A stretch of DNA of 64,000 bases from Bubalus kerabau (Eukaryota > Chordata > Mammalia > Artiodactyla > Bovidae): contig NC_073624.1 of the NCBI RefSeq assembly GCF_029407905.1, positions 120,342,001-120,406,000 of the forward strand, in the 5' to 3' direction. Each line of letters opens with the position of its first letter. The first letter of the stretch is position 1. The translations under genes and the position numbers were made by a program. Under the pieces are notes generated by a model, which did no database searches, was not told the DNA's origin, and saw only the letters and a list, made by a program, of their open reading frames with translations. Below, in pieces: positions 1 to 11,583 of the stretch.

Positions 1-1925
1 TTTTATCTGTGTACTTTTGAAAATCTCTACAAGGCAACTCTCGAGGATTTCGGAATTAAAGAATACATTTACCAACTAGTAAAGTCTCAACTGGCTATAA
101 TTAAATTAGTGGATGGGTTATTTCTGAGACCTAAGTGGAGCAGACACAAGCTCATTAACCTGTAGTGAACACAACTTATGAAACACTGATTCCTCTAAAA
201 TGCAACTTCACCCAGTAAATGCAGTATCAAGGCCAAGTGGGTAAATATTTCTTCCTCTTATATGGATGTTACAAAAGGGCCCCAGCGAATTTTTCTCTTG
301 TTAATTTCTGAAAGTATATAACCTACCACTGAGAAGTAAATAACTTTGGTATAGTAACTTTCTAATTTTATTTCTTAGAGAATATCTATTCTACCCCCCT
401 CAAACCAAAACCAAAAAAGACAAAATTTCAGATAGTGTACCTAACAAAAAGCTTAAAGAGATGATTCACTAATATTCCTGTAAAGAAGTTGCCTTTAGTA
501 TGTGAATGACTACATTGGAGAGACTTTGTCAGTGTTAGACCCATGCAGAATAAGACTTTCCAAAGTGCCTGATGCTCTTCTCAGAAACACACTTATCGTT
601 AATGATAAATTTGGTAAATTTATTATTATTGGATACTTTATGATTATTTTCTTTAGTTAATAAATGTCTTTCAAGTCATTTTGTGGCCATATTTGATTTA
701 GAAGCTTGTAAAATTGAAAAGTCTGAATGTTTAATATCCATAAGTCCAAACAGAAGTTATTAACTAAATCTACACCCAGGTTCCATGATTAATCAAACTC
801 AACTATTTTCAGTGAATGCACTGGCTTCAGAGGCTTTTTACTCTTTGATTGTTTACACTTGAGCTGCTTTCTCTCTCTTCCCACTGGTTTGTGTGTAGAG
901 ACACAACTGAAGTGTCCTTTTTATACTCAGCCCCTTCATGTGTAATTAGCACTTACTTTCAGAAACAGCTTGGCTCAGCAGCAAGGACAAGATACAAATC
1001 TGCCCTCCCCTCCCTACATTATCCTAACCTACCTCACTGCCTCAGTTTCTCCACAGGTTCATGTACAGTAATTAGATGGACTAGGTAACCTCCATAATCT
1101 CATCCAGTTCTCAAATTCTGTAAAAGAAATTCCAAAGTTAAAACACTAATCTCTTGATGCTCTCAGGGGTTTTTAATTAATCTTCTCCATTGAGAAGCAA
1201 AAAAAAAAAAATTAACTAAAAACTATTAATGGATAACAAGACTTTATAAAAAAACACTGTACTAGTAAAAACATATGAAGAAAACAGCCCCTGCTACTCT
1301 GGCAGGGAAAACAGGCCTGATCTGTTTTCTGAGCGGCTGCGGCCCTGAAGACCTCACACGAGTGGAGATCAAAGCCGACAGTGAACGGTGCGAATCTCTG
1401 TTCCCAGCTCAAGTGGTGCTGCCACGTGCCACCAAAAGTGGTTTGAGACTTGAGATGGTGATAACTTGATGAAATTTTTAATTTGGGAAAAACAATATTG
1501 CAAACTTTATTAATATTTTTATATATATAACTTCAAATTTTCATACCATTTGATCACTGCATCTGTTAAAGGGTAACATGTAAGAAACACCCTTCAAGAT
1601 AGAACTTTCCTCAAGAATCTTAGCAATGGAAAGAGGAGGACTGTTTAAAATTAGCCATAATTGAAACAGTGCAATTTCATAATGTTCACTAACTACAATT
1701 AACACCTTGATTTAATTGCTGGTTATCTGACATATGTTTATTTAAAAAGATTAATCTGAATTGATATCGTATTTAAATTTGATTATGTCTTCTTTACTCA
1801 CATGAAATCTTAAAATTATAAAGTTGTTTTAAGAGGAAAACATTCCCTAACCTATTAATGTATTACTACATGTTATTAGGCCAAGAATCTCATAATTATG
1901 CTTAAAACTAAACAGAACAAGTCTT
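1..1925. other. Unassigned AT-rich sequence with one small CpG-rich block
   Basis: No recognisable gene or interspersed repeat. Short open frames occur here, but none shows a domain, plausible splice context or codon pattern I recognise. The only compositional anomaly is about 1,330-1,425, a GC-rich stretch with seven CpG dinucleotides in an otherwise AT-rich, CpG-poor background (see findings). A short A-run lies near 1,200-1,211. Confidence 0.5.
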
Positions 1926-1975
1926 ACAGAGTCGGACATGACTGCAGTGACTTAGCGCACACGCGTGCACATGCC
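1926..1975 (+). repeat. Bov SINE/BovB-type 3' tail fragment
   Basis: About 50 bases resemble the common 3' end of Bov-tA SINEs: a cagagtcggacatgactg core, then gacttagc, then an alternating cacgcgtgcaca tail. No 5' tRNA-like half is present, so this is a fragment. Confidence 0.55.
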
Positions 1976-2475
1976 ATAGAAATCTTACCTCTTGAAGGTA
2001 TTCATAACTATGTCTGACCCGAGCTCATGTGACAGTTCAAATTTACACAACTAGAGTAGTGCCTCACCTCTTTTAAACCATGAAAAATATTTGAAGAATG
2101 TATGCGGATTTAGATATTAATGTAAAATAAAGACAGAAATAGCCCATTGTATTTCTTCCATATGTACCTTCTAATCCAATTTTTCTCTCTTTTCCACTCA
2201 TTTGTTCCCTCTTCTTCCATTTAATAATAAAGCATATTATCTCTTAAAACCTGTACCTACTAGACATACACAGACGTTTGTTTGATATATAAATGTTTGT
2301 CACTATTGCTCTTTCAATGAGGTAATTACACAGTGCATTATACACCTCAAAGTTGCTAAGAGACTAGATCTTAAATGTTCTCACCACAAAATGAAATAAT
2401 TATGTGACAGTGACAAAGGTATTAGCTAATGCTACAGTATTAATCATGTCACAAATTACAATACGTAGATGTAGT
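1976..2475. other. Unassigned AT-rich spacer
   Basis: I see no gene, RNA gene or repeat that I can name in this stretch. Confidence 0.4.
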
Positions 2476-2690
2476 GGGCTTCCCTGGGGGCTCAGACGGT
2501 CAAGAATCGGCCTGTAATTCAGGAGACCCAGGTTTGATCCCTGGGTCAGGAAGATCTCCTGGAGAAGGGAATGGCAACTCACTCCAGTATTCTTGCCTGG
2601 AGAATCCCATGGACAGGGGAGCCTGGCGGGCTACAGTCCTTGGGTCGCAAAGAGTCAGACATGACAGTGTGACTAACACTTCAACTTTCA
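2476..2690 (+). repeat. Bov-tA SINE
   Basis: Complete element in sense orientation. It starts gggcttccctgg, has a box-B-like ggtttgatccctgg at about 2,532, a middle reading actccagtattcttgcctgg, and ends in the agagtcagacatgacagtg tail. The family is tRNA-Glu-derived and transcribed by RNA polymerase III. Open frames over it on both strands are spurious. Confidence 0.92.
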
Positions 2691-3573
2691 CAGACACCTT
2701 AAACTTATGTATGTTAAACTTACAATGTTAGCGCGTCAATTAAATCTTAAATGAAATAAAAATAAAATTAATTCATTAAATGAGGTAATTACAATATTTT
2801 CTTAAATTTGAGTAGCAAATGGTGGTTGTAAATGGATTGAAAAAGAAATGAGGATAAATAGGGTGAAGTGTTTCTCTTTAAGATAATGAAATGTCATTAA
2901 TCTTGAGGTCATATACCGATACATAAGGTTTTAAAAGCTGATCCAGATCTACAATATTTATTTTTAATCATATGCATAGGGCATACTTTTAATGAGTCAG
3001 TATTCTAGTCAAAGATGCAATCATTTCTGAGTAAGAAAGATATCTTCTGTTAGAAAATATTTCACAAGCTATATAGTATGCATATTATACAATAACAGTA
3101 AAAATTTAAATTGTTTCTTGACTCATTAAATTCCTACTTTGAAACCAAGGGAAAAAATAACCAAATCATAGTATTTTCCTTCAAATTTTAGACCTGTGGA
3201 TGAATAACATTATCTCTTAATCATGAACTGAAGAATAGCCTCTTTGGGGAGCTAGCCCTCCTTCTTGCTCAGAATCAGAGAGATTTGCTAGAGAAGACCC
3301 AATTCCTTCTACCACATGGCACTGTAGCTAAGGATCCTCCGTGTCCCTTACTTTCAGGGTTATGATTAGGCTATGCCAATGTCAAACCATTTGTTTGTTT
3401 CTCCATACAAGGCTTTCTGAGAACATTTTCCCATATGTATCCAGGAAGTGCTCTCCAGCTGCCGTGAAAGCTAGGTAAAATATGTATTTGCCAATTCAGG
3501 AATCATTTTTGGAACTCAAACAATTAGACTTTGCCTAAAATACCTTAAAGAAGTTATTTATATGCTATTACTA
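2691..3573. other. Unassigned AT-rich spacer
   Basis: No recognised gene or repeat. The base composition is AT-rich, with short frames only. Confidence 0.4.
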
Positions 3574-4022
3574 CAAACAAGCATCAGAGATGTTGCAGGT
3601 TCAGTTCCAGACCACCGGAAAAATAAAGCAAATATCACAATATAGCAAATCACATACATTTGTTGGTTTCCCAGTCCATGTAAGAGTTACGCTTACACTA
3701 TGCTGTAATATATTAAGTATGCAATAGCATTATGTCTCCAAAAATACATAGTTTTTAAAAATATTGCTCACCATAATCTCAGCCTTCAGCAAGTCATAAT
3801 CATTTTGCAGCAGTAATATTAAATATCACTGATCACAGAGCAACATAACAAACATCACAGTAATTAAAAAGTTTGAAATATTGTGAGAATTACCAAAATG
3901 TGAGCAGATGTGGTTGGAAAAATGGCGTGATAGACACAGGGTTGCCACAAACCTTCAATTTGTAAAAAAAAAAAAAAAAATGCAGTATCTGTGAAGCACA
4001 ATTAAACAAGGTATGCCTATGT
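3574..4022. mobile_element. Tigger1-type DNA transposon, internally deleted
   Basis: The left end (acaagcatcagagat, then ggttcagttccagaccacc) and the right end (caatttgtaaaaaa, then gcagtatctgtgaag, then ggtatgcctatg) match my memory of the Tigger1 (Tc1/mariner, pogo-like) terminal regions in inverted arrangement. The ends are flanked by TA dinucleotides at 3,572-3,573 and 4,023-4,024, as expected for this superfamily. At about 450 bp it has lost the whole transposase interior, so it is a non-autonomous remnant, possibly the artiodactyl Tigger1 derivative. The right side carries an A-run of about 17. Confidence 0.75.
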
Positions 4023-4510
4023 TACAAGTCTAAATACATCATTTTACTATAAATATTGAAACATTAAATAAGACTATTTACAATTTATAAAACCATTAAG
4101 TGCCAGGCACTATACAAAGCATTAAAAATGGTCATAATTTATAACCTTACAATGATTGTCAAGTCTGTATCTGGAAAAAAAAAAACTTTCCTACAAAAGA
4201 ACTACACTAAAGTATTTAAACTTACTCTTTATAATTGGCTACTAGATTAAATGATTTTTTTTAACTCCAAGAACAGTCTGTGAGAAAAAAGCAATGAACC
4301 TGAATATGGATGTTTTGAGTTCATAGCGTATTAAAAGGATAATCATGTCAGGAAACAGGATTAATGCCCATAAAAGAGTTGATTTGGTACAGACGCTGCC
4401 TGTGGTCTTCACTGTTGTCACTTGTCTCCTTAGTGCCACCTTGTGGGTTAGCAGTAAATACATAGGGTATGAATTTAGGGTTTTTTCCTTTTCTTTCCCT
4501 CTGCCGTATG
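4023..4510. other. Unassigned AT-rich spacer
   Basis: No recognised repeat. Overlapping frames of 102 and 70 codons on opposite strands around 4,242-4,557 show no recognisable domain. Confidence 0.35.
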
Positions 4511-4730
4511 AGTTTTTCAGGTGGTTCAATGATTTAAAAAAAAAATCCACCTGTTAATGCAGGAGATGCAGGAGATCCAGTCTGGATCCCTGGGAAGAAC
4601 CCCTGGTGGAGGAAATGACAACCCACTCCAGTACTATTGCTTGGAGAATTCCATGGACAGACGAGCCTGGCAGGCTACAGTCTGAACTCACCAAGAGTTT
4701 TACACGGCTGAGCATGCGAGCATGCGTGCT
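4511..4730 (+). repeat. Bov-tA SINE, diverged
   Basis: A decayed copy. The head (ttcaggtggttcaatg) is followed by an A-run, the middle acccactccagtac and cctggcaggctacagtc are clear, and it ends in a gcatgcgagcatgcgtg tail. The divergence suggests an older insertion. Confidence 0.75.
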
Positions 4731-5689
4731 GTATTAAAGCTAGACTTTGTAGCGTGGCAAAACTCAGATGTGAAGCAATTCTTTTTGTTTTCTCAGAGAA
4801 GCAACCACTTCACTAGAAGATATTTGCCCTAATTCTGCAATTGGACATTTTAGACACCAGAACCGTTTCTCAGAGATTGGAAACATTGGAGTCTACACAG
4901 AAATCGATGTTCATTTACAGGATAATCACCAAACTTATCTTGGATAATGTAAGTGGCAATCTCTGACTTGTGATTTTTACCATCAGAAAAATGTTTTCTT
5001 AACTCAGTATCATCATTTCGACCAGTGTCCCATGAGAATTGATTCTAGGTGATTCGAAATGCTGCTCAATCCTGTTAAGAAAAAACTCAAATATCTGATT
5101 TAGTCTCGTTTGCACCTTACTTCTAACACCAGATTCAGTTTGCAATGAGTTACCCTACTCAGTTTGTTTTCTAATTATGATGCTGCAGTTATGAAAAATA
5201 AGGGAAAAAGTCAGTACAGCATATCACAAGCTTTCTTTTATTAGAGATGCACAGGAAATGTGTTATATATTCCCTAACACTCTCAATATATAAATGTTAT
5301 AATACTGAGTAGCTAAAAAAAGAGAATAATTTCTCCTTTTTTAAACATCTAAACTTTTGTTAGAATTTATTGCTAAGTTTTTTGTAGAATGATGAAAAAG
5401 TAAAATTTTAAATTGCATATATGGAGTCATTTCAGAGCAAGTGAAAATCATGTGTAATTTGGTCACTTTGAAAGTATAAATGTCCATATCTGAATTCCTC
5501 TTCCTCTATTTGGAGTTGAAGGTTTTACTGTGGGTTATTCAAAATGTAATTTTCCCTGGATGTGATTTGGTCTCAGATTTGACCTCTAACCTGAATGTTA
5601 TAAGCTATCAGTTATCTATGCTGGAATCACACCACCACCATTAACAACAAATTTTAAGTGTTGTTACAGGCTTTCTAAAATCTTAGTAT
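4731..5689. other. Unassigned AT-rich spacer
   Basis: Nearly 1 kb in which I can name no gene, RNA or interspersed repeat. Confidence 0.4.
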
Positions 5690-5888
5690 GGGCTTCCATG
5701 GTGGCTCAGCGGTAAAGAACCTTCCTGCCAATGCTGGATACACAGGTTCAAATCCTGGGTAGGGAAAATCCCCTGAAGAAGGAAATGGCAACCAGTATTC
5801 TTGCCTGGACGCTCCCATGAACAGAAGGAGTAGGGTGGACTACAGTCCATGGGGTCACAAAGAGTCAGACACAACTTAGCGACTAAAC
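5690..5888 (+). repeat. Bov-tA SINE
   Basis: Head gggcttccatggtggctcag, a box-B-like ggttcaaatcctggg, the body, and the tail agagtcagacacaacttagc in sense orientation. Confidence 0.88.
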
Positions 5889-6137
5889 CTCAAAATTTTA
5901 GTATTGAACCAAACACTATCAGTACAGAAAGCTGTGGAAACTTCAGAATCCAATTCCCGAGTCATTTTTGACTTGAACAAGTCTCTAAAGACAGTAAGCT
6001 GTGTTTTCCAATTCAGGAAATGCCTTTTAATTAATTTTTGCATTCTTTGATATTTGAATTTTTCCATCACATTCTGACACGTTTAGTTTCCCATGGATTT
6101 GATACAGGAGCCAATTAGAAGGTGCCTTAGAATGATA

Positions 6138-6342
6138 GGGCTTCCCTGGCAGCTCAGATGGTAAAGAATCTGCCTGCGATGTGGGAAACCTGGCTTCTGT
6201 CCCTGGGTTGGGAAGATCCCCTGGAGGAGGGCATGGCAACCCACTCCAGTATTCTTGCCTGGAGAATCCGCATGGACAGAGGAGCCTGGCAGGCCACAGT
6301 CCATGGGGTCACAGAGAATCGGACACGACTGAGCGACTTACA
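6138..6342 (+). repeat. Bov-tA SINE with 12 bp target-site duplication
   Basis: Complete element from gggcttccctggcagctcag to ggacacgactgagcgac. It is flanked by a perfect direct repeat, cttagaatgata, at 6,126-6,137 and 6,343-6,354. That is a clear signature of target-primed reverse transcription. Confidence 0.95.
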
Positions 6343-6354
6343 CTTAGAATGATA

Positions 6355-6586
6355 ACATTCAACCTATAGTCCTCCATTTAACCTTTTTTTTTTTTTTTCC
6401 ATTTAACTTTTGCCTAGCTACCATTGAACAAATCAGTGTTCTTAGAGTTTAACCAAAACACAACCAACCAAACAAACAAAAAAACCCTAACCAAAGAACT
6501 TTTTAATCTGGGGACCACGAAAAGTGGAGACCATGTTTTCATTTATGTTTCAGCTTGTTAATAGTAAAGGTATGTCTTCCTTCGAA
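6355..6586. other. Unassigned spacer with poly-T run
   Basis: Contains a T-run near 6,384-6,399 and an A/C-rich stretch near 6,455-6,490. No gene seen. Confidence 0.4.
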
Positions 6587-6768
6587 TTCTGTCCCTGGTG
6601 GCTCAGACGGTAAAGCATCTGCCTACATTGTGGGAGATCCAGGTTTGATCTCTGGGTCTGTAAGATCCTCTGGAGAAGGAAATAGAAACCCACTTGGAAA
6701 ATCCCGTGGACGGAGGAGTGTGGTAGGCTACAGTCCACGGGGTCCTTCAGTTTAAGCTGAGTAGACCA
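6587..6768 (+). repeat. Bov-tA SINE, diverged
   Basis: Recognisable from tccctggtggctcagacgg through gtggtaggctacagtcc. The 3' tail is degraded and a segment around the actccagtattc motif is missing. Confidence 0.78.
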
Positions 6769-8727
6769 CTGTGTAGTGCCATCCACGGGATTCCTTGGAC
6801 ACGTGCTGCTGCTGGAGAGGCAGGGGCTGCCCTGTATGCAAGTAGGTGGTACCTCCATTCACCACGTAGTTTAACTCCAGGGATGACTTCTAGCCTCTCT
6901 TCACTTTTATTGTATTCATTTTAAATAGATGGGGTTTCAAAAATGAGTTACAAAGCAGCAAAACTTGTTTGTGTCTTCTCTGTTACAGGTTCCAAATTAA
7001 GCAGATCCTAATTACCTGCGTTACATTATGTAACAATAGCGTAATGTCAAAAGGCTTTTATAATCTCTATTCAATTCCTCTTAAAGTGAGACTGAGCAAA
7101 ATATTTTCTTGACATTTCTGAGAATTTCACTTTCAGTTTCAAAGGATCATTTATTTCTTTAATCTTCCAACGTGAAAAAGTAATGAATATTTACTTTTTT
7201 TAGACTCATTTTTAGAAGCGCTAACATTCAACTAGGTGAACTTAGTAAGTGATAGCTATTAATGTACTCTTCTCTTCTAGGCAGAAAAATCAAAGTTATT
7301 TAAAGTAAAGGATGTGTTTAAAATCAATGTATATGTCCACAAATTAATGTTTATAAATACTTTTTGTGATCATTATGTCTTATTTGGGTGTATGGTCTTT
7401 TTTTATCTATATCTACCTTAAAAGATATGGAGAGAGATATAAGTAGATGAGAAAGGTAGACTATGTTTCCATATGGTCTGAATAGAAGTGTATGATTTGT
7501 CACTAAGCTAAACTGCAGTGTTCTAAAGTACACAAATTGTTTTCAGTGTCACTCCTTCATTTTCAGTGCTTGCCATGCAGCCAAATTAAACTGTGATGTG
7601 AAAGTCATCCAAATATATAATTCCAAATATAAAACTCCAAATTCCATCCAAATACAAAATTCTAAAACTGTGACTGTAGGATCAATTCTTTATTTCTATG
7701 AGATTTGCCTATAGTAATTCTCTGTTTAATGTTCAGAGTTGCATAGCAGTTCGCTTTTAAATGTTCAGAGCTACACATTCTAGGAGGTGCACATAATCAA
7801 GTCCTGGCAACTCTATAAAATATAATCCACATTATGAACTGAACAGAATGAGCCCTCGCATCTGATTGCCTAAGGCTCAAAATGCTCCTGACACACCTTA
7901 CAAGTATCAGCAAGTTGAAACTGCATTATGAAGATGACCTGTGGTCCCCACCCCACCTTCCCTTCACCACCCTTCCTGTCCCTGCCCGCCTGAGATGGGA
8001 GCTTCTGCAGCGCAGATGAGGGGTGGGCCGCGGCTCAGAGGGAGACCAGAGAGTGCATTCTGTCAGTTTCCACAAGTCCAAAAAGGCACAGGCCTGAGGA
8101 ATTTCATCTTCTCGTGTTTGACTGTGGACTGAATTAATTAAATTTTTCCCAAAGGGCCACATTCTCCCATACTTTCTCAGGAGGGAAAATTGAGAAGAAT
8201 ATAAATAATTCCAAATGAAGTGAAATTTTTCTTAATTAATTCAAACAATAACACCATGAAAAAGCACCTTGAATTTTTCAATTCCCAGGCAATTGGTTCT
8301 AAAAAGAAAAACATTCTAAATTATCCACATGTCCTCATTTATTAGTCTAGAGCTCTTGCCCAAGCAATTATTTGCAAAGGTAATATAGAGACCATTGTGG
8401 TGATTTACTTTTTTTTCTTATCCACAAACTCTACAGAACTGAAAGTGTGTCAGTAAAGAGAAGTGACTCTAAGAGAAGGCCCACTAAATATATAATAAAT
8501 TATGTAAAAGTAAAGGGAAAAGAACCAAATCCCATTTTAAAATAGATCAAATTCTGCAAAAGGTAAATGTCACATACATCATTGTTTATTTATTGATAAC
8601 CACTTAAGAGTAATCTATAATTCTTCCTAATCTTCAAAATAGGTTTCTGCCAGTCACATAATCTCCTGGGGAGAACTGTCTTATGAAATTATCACCTGAT
8701 TTTGTAAAGTCCAGAAAACTTTAAGGC
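6769..8727. other. Unassigned AT-rich interval
   Basis: About 2 kb without a repeat I can name. Two local features stand out: a near-perfect palindrome at 7,020-7,034 (see findings) and a GC-rich block at about 7,940-8,100 with short frames on both strands that I do not recognise. No splice-consistent exon is evident. Confidence 0.4.
7020..7034. promoter_or_regulatory. 15 bp palindrome resembling a bZIP (PAR/NFIL3) site
   Basis: The sequence gttacattatgtaac is an inverted repeat with 7 bp arms around one central base. The half-site and spacing resemble the TTAYGTAA consensus bound by PAR-bZIP and NFIL3 factors. No gene or open-chromatin evidence accompanies it, so function is only a possibility. 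Confidence 0.2.
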
Positions 8728-8895
8728 ACGAGGAGAAGGGGACAACAGAGGACGAGATGATTGGATGGCATCACTGACTCGATGGACATGAGTTTGAGTA
8801 AGCTCCAGGAGTTGGTGATTGACAGGGAAGCCTCACGTGCTGCAGCTCATGGGGTCGCAAAGAGTCGGACACGACTGAGCGACTGAACTGAACTG
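8728..8895 (+). mobile_element. BovB LINE, 5'-truncated 3' end
   Basis: Only the last ~170 bp of BovB: aggagaaggggac, gaggacgagatg, atggacatgagtttgag, then gagtcggacacgactgagcg and the gaactgaactga tail. A 9 bp direct repeat, agaaaactt, is found at 8,713-8,721 and 8,896-8,904. It suggests insertion by target-primed reverse transcription with severe 5' truncation. Confidence 0.88.
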
Positions 8896-8997
8896 AGAAA
8901 ACTTGAAACCAAACTGAATACCCTTCATTTACTCAATAGCCATTCAAAAAGGTTATAGATAATGAACAATAAACAAAATAACAATTTAACTGAAGAT

Positions 8998-9230
8998 GGG
9001 CTTAGCAGGTGGCACTAGTGGTAAAGAACCTGCCTGCTGATGCAGGAGACGTAAAAGACGCGGGATCAATCCCTGGGTAGAGAAGGTACCCTGGAGGAGA
9101 AAATGGCAACCCACTCCAGTATTCTTGCTTGGGAAATCACAAGTATTCTTGCTTGGGAAATGGACTGAGAAGCCCGGCAGACTACAGTCCAAAAACTCAT
9201 AGAGTCGGACACAACTGAGCCCACGTGCAC
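8998..9230 (+). repeat. Bov-tA3-type SINE with internal 25 bp duplication
   Basis: The head ggtggcactagtggtaaagaacc and the gacgtaaaagacgcggg box are typical of the Bov-tA3 variant. The segment around agtattcttgcttgggaaat is present twice in tandem, within 9,118-9,161, which lengthens the element. The tail ends in gagtcggacacaactgagcc. Confidence 0.85.
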
Positions 9231-9727
9231 ATCACACACATCTTAATAAGTACATGTTGAATGAACAAACGGTCCATTCAGTATTTGTCACCGACTTCCT
9301 GGCCTCTGTCATTTCTCCCCCTGGTTTAAGGCTTGTCTCCCGTTCCCTGCCCAGCACGCTGGTCTCCATGCCTGGTAAGGCGCCCTGCGGTTTGGCCTTC
9401 CATGAATGGCCCCAGTGAGCCATCCTACTGGAGTTGGTCCGATAGCCAAGACCTTGCTCTTTCCTAGCTCCGGCTTAGATACGTGGTGTCAGAGTACTTG
9501 TTGAAAGCATTTTATCTCAAGGGAATGACTAACAAACAAAAACTATCATTTTCCTTGAATAAGCCAGTAATAGATCAATAAGATCTAGAATCAGCATCTG
9601 ATCCTTGGAAACCAGTGATGTGTTCTCCCAAAGGAGAATTTGACTAGAGACAGTTTAGGCATATGGTGGCATCATACTTTACACAGGAGTTAGAGTCTGA
9701 AGCTGACTTATAAAATAAGTGTGCATA
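9231..9727. other. Unassigned spacer
   Basis: A possible L2 3'-end scrap (cttaataagtacatgttgaatgaa) lies near 9,241-9,264. Otherwise I recognise nothing in it. Confidence 0.35.
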
Positions 9728-9940
9728 TCTGCTCAGTCTCTCAGTCACATCCAACTCTTTGTGACCCCATGGACTTCAGCCAACCAGGCTGCTCTATCCA
9801 TGGAACTTTCCAGGCAAGAATACCGAAGTGGGTTTCCATTTCCACCTGCAGGGGATCTTCCTGACCCAGGGGTCAAATCCATGTCTCCCGCGTCTCCTGC
9901 ATCGCAGGTGTATTCTTTACCACTGTTACCAGGAAGCCTG
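9728..9940 (-). repeat. Bov-tA SINE, inverted
   Basis: Reverse complement of Bov-tA: tctcagtcacatccaac at the left, caggcaagaatacc in the middle, and ttctttaccactgttacc then aggaagcc at the right. Confidence 0.88.
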
Positions 9941-11039
9941 AAGTAAGAAGCACCTGTGGTCAAACTCTCCCTTGAAAAATTCCCTAAACTGCCCACAAAA
10001 GGCTGTAAACCCTGGTTCCGTGTAGGCATCCCTATGTAAGCAATATGTACCTACAGACACAAGTATAAAATATGTGTAATATATGCAGTATTTCATTAAA
10101 CTGATTTTGAGTAAATAAACCATCCATATGCTGTTTTAACAGCACTGTTACCAGTTCACTACTGTTTCTGTGATGCCAAGATAACCAGCCAATGCAGAAA
10201 GCTCAGTTAAAAATGACAGTAATACCTGCCTTCCTTTCTTTGCAGCAGAAAGGCTATATAGTGTGTGTCAGGGTCCACACAGAGGGGTGCTAGAGTGGGC
10301 AGGAAGGCAGTTTGGTGGGAATCAGAGCCTACACAAGGTGGGCTTGCGAGCAGGTTAGAAGTCTGGAGGAATTAAGTGATGGGCTACATATAGGGAATCT
10401 TAGTGCTGGAGAAGGAAGGTACAAATACAGAAAGGGGGAAAGTTGAGATGAATGCCGTGGTTTTGGGTCATTGACTTACAATTGAAAGAGTGGCCGTCAA
10501 CATGTAATTTTACAGATATGGATATATGTATGTAGATATTTAAATGTGTGTGTGTGTGTATCCACTAAGAGGACCTGAGTAGCAATGAGCAAACTTAATG
10601 CCCAAGTCTTGGTTTCTAAATGCATCTTTTTAGGGCTCATGGAAATTCTGAAGGTCAGGGTCAGGAAAAGGACGAGATGAATTTTCAACATGCCCATGTG
10701 CCAGAAAATAAAGAAGTTCTCAAAAGAATGATAGAGACGTAACCAAAAATTCAGGAGCTGCCGTGAAGGAGCTCCCACTGAGCAAATCTGGAACAATTTG
10801 GGCATCAAAATAGGTAATACAGTAATGGATTATAACCCAAAGTAATGGAATATAATGGAATCTGTGAATACACACTGATATAAGTAGGTAGATAAACAGA
10901 AAGGAAAGAAAGCTCTTTCTTAGAAGTCCAACTAAAAATGTTGAAGGAATTCAGGCAAGAAACATCAATGAATGCCAAAATTAGTGGGTGAGAGTAAGAT
11001 GAGGAAGGATCTTACAGCTCAAAGTATACTTTTATAAAA
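9941..11039. other. Unassigned interval, possibly old L1 3' UTR on its right side
   Basis: The left part shows no recognisable repeat. A short TG microsatellite lies at about 10,545-10,559. The right part may belong to the old L1 3' UTR called next, but I cannot place it confidently. Confidence 0.3.
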
Positions 11040-11516
11040 TATCTATTAATTACAATGGAAATGAAAACTTTACAGTGTAGAAACCTCACAAACACCATCT
11101 GAATCAAGTTCAAAGTTAACTGAATCAAGTACCAGTAATGGGACAAAGCAACATCATGTGCCACTGGATAAGATACAATGAGAAAAATATATCACTTCTC
11201 TAATATTTCAGAACAAAATCATTACCTGGTTATAATCAAGAGGAAATATCAAACAAACATAAATTTAGAAAGTTTCTACAAAATAACCTTCAGAAATGTC
11301 AAGTTCCTGAAAGTCCAGTAGACTGAGGAATTCTAGACCATGAGGGGTATGACAGTTGAGTACAATGTTGTCCTGAATTGGGCATTTTGTTATGAGGGCA
11401 CTGTTGGAACAACTGGCTAAACTTCAATTTGGGAAAAGGATATTCAGGAGATTGTCATGCTATTCATGCAACTTTTCTTAGAGTTGGAAATTATTTGAAA
11501 ATAAATTAAAATTTTA
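11040..11516 (+). mobile_element. Ancient L1 (L1M-class) 3' UTR fragment
   Basis: The distal part (aaaatcattacctgg, aaataaccttcagaaatgtcaa, gcaacttttcttagag, then gaaaataaattaaaa) resembles the 3' end shared by old mammalian L1M subfamilies, in sense orientation. It is heavily diverged and has no open frame. The subfamily is not assigned. Confidence 0.5.
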
Positions 11517-11583
11517 AAGTAACTCCATTGTCATTTGTATGCTTTTAAATTCCCAATGCACAGCTGTACAGTTACACAAGCCA

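Noticed and set aside
2476..2690. tRNA-like box A and box B motifs, considered as a tRNA gene
   Set aside because: They belong to the tRNA-derived head of a Bov-tA SINE. No cloverleaf or acceptor stem is present, and the same applies to the other SINEs.
7926..8162. 78-codon minus frame with 63-codon plus overlap in a GC-rich block
   Set aside because: No domain, no splice context and frames open on both strands. Treated as chance in a locally GC-rich segment.
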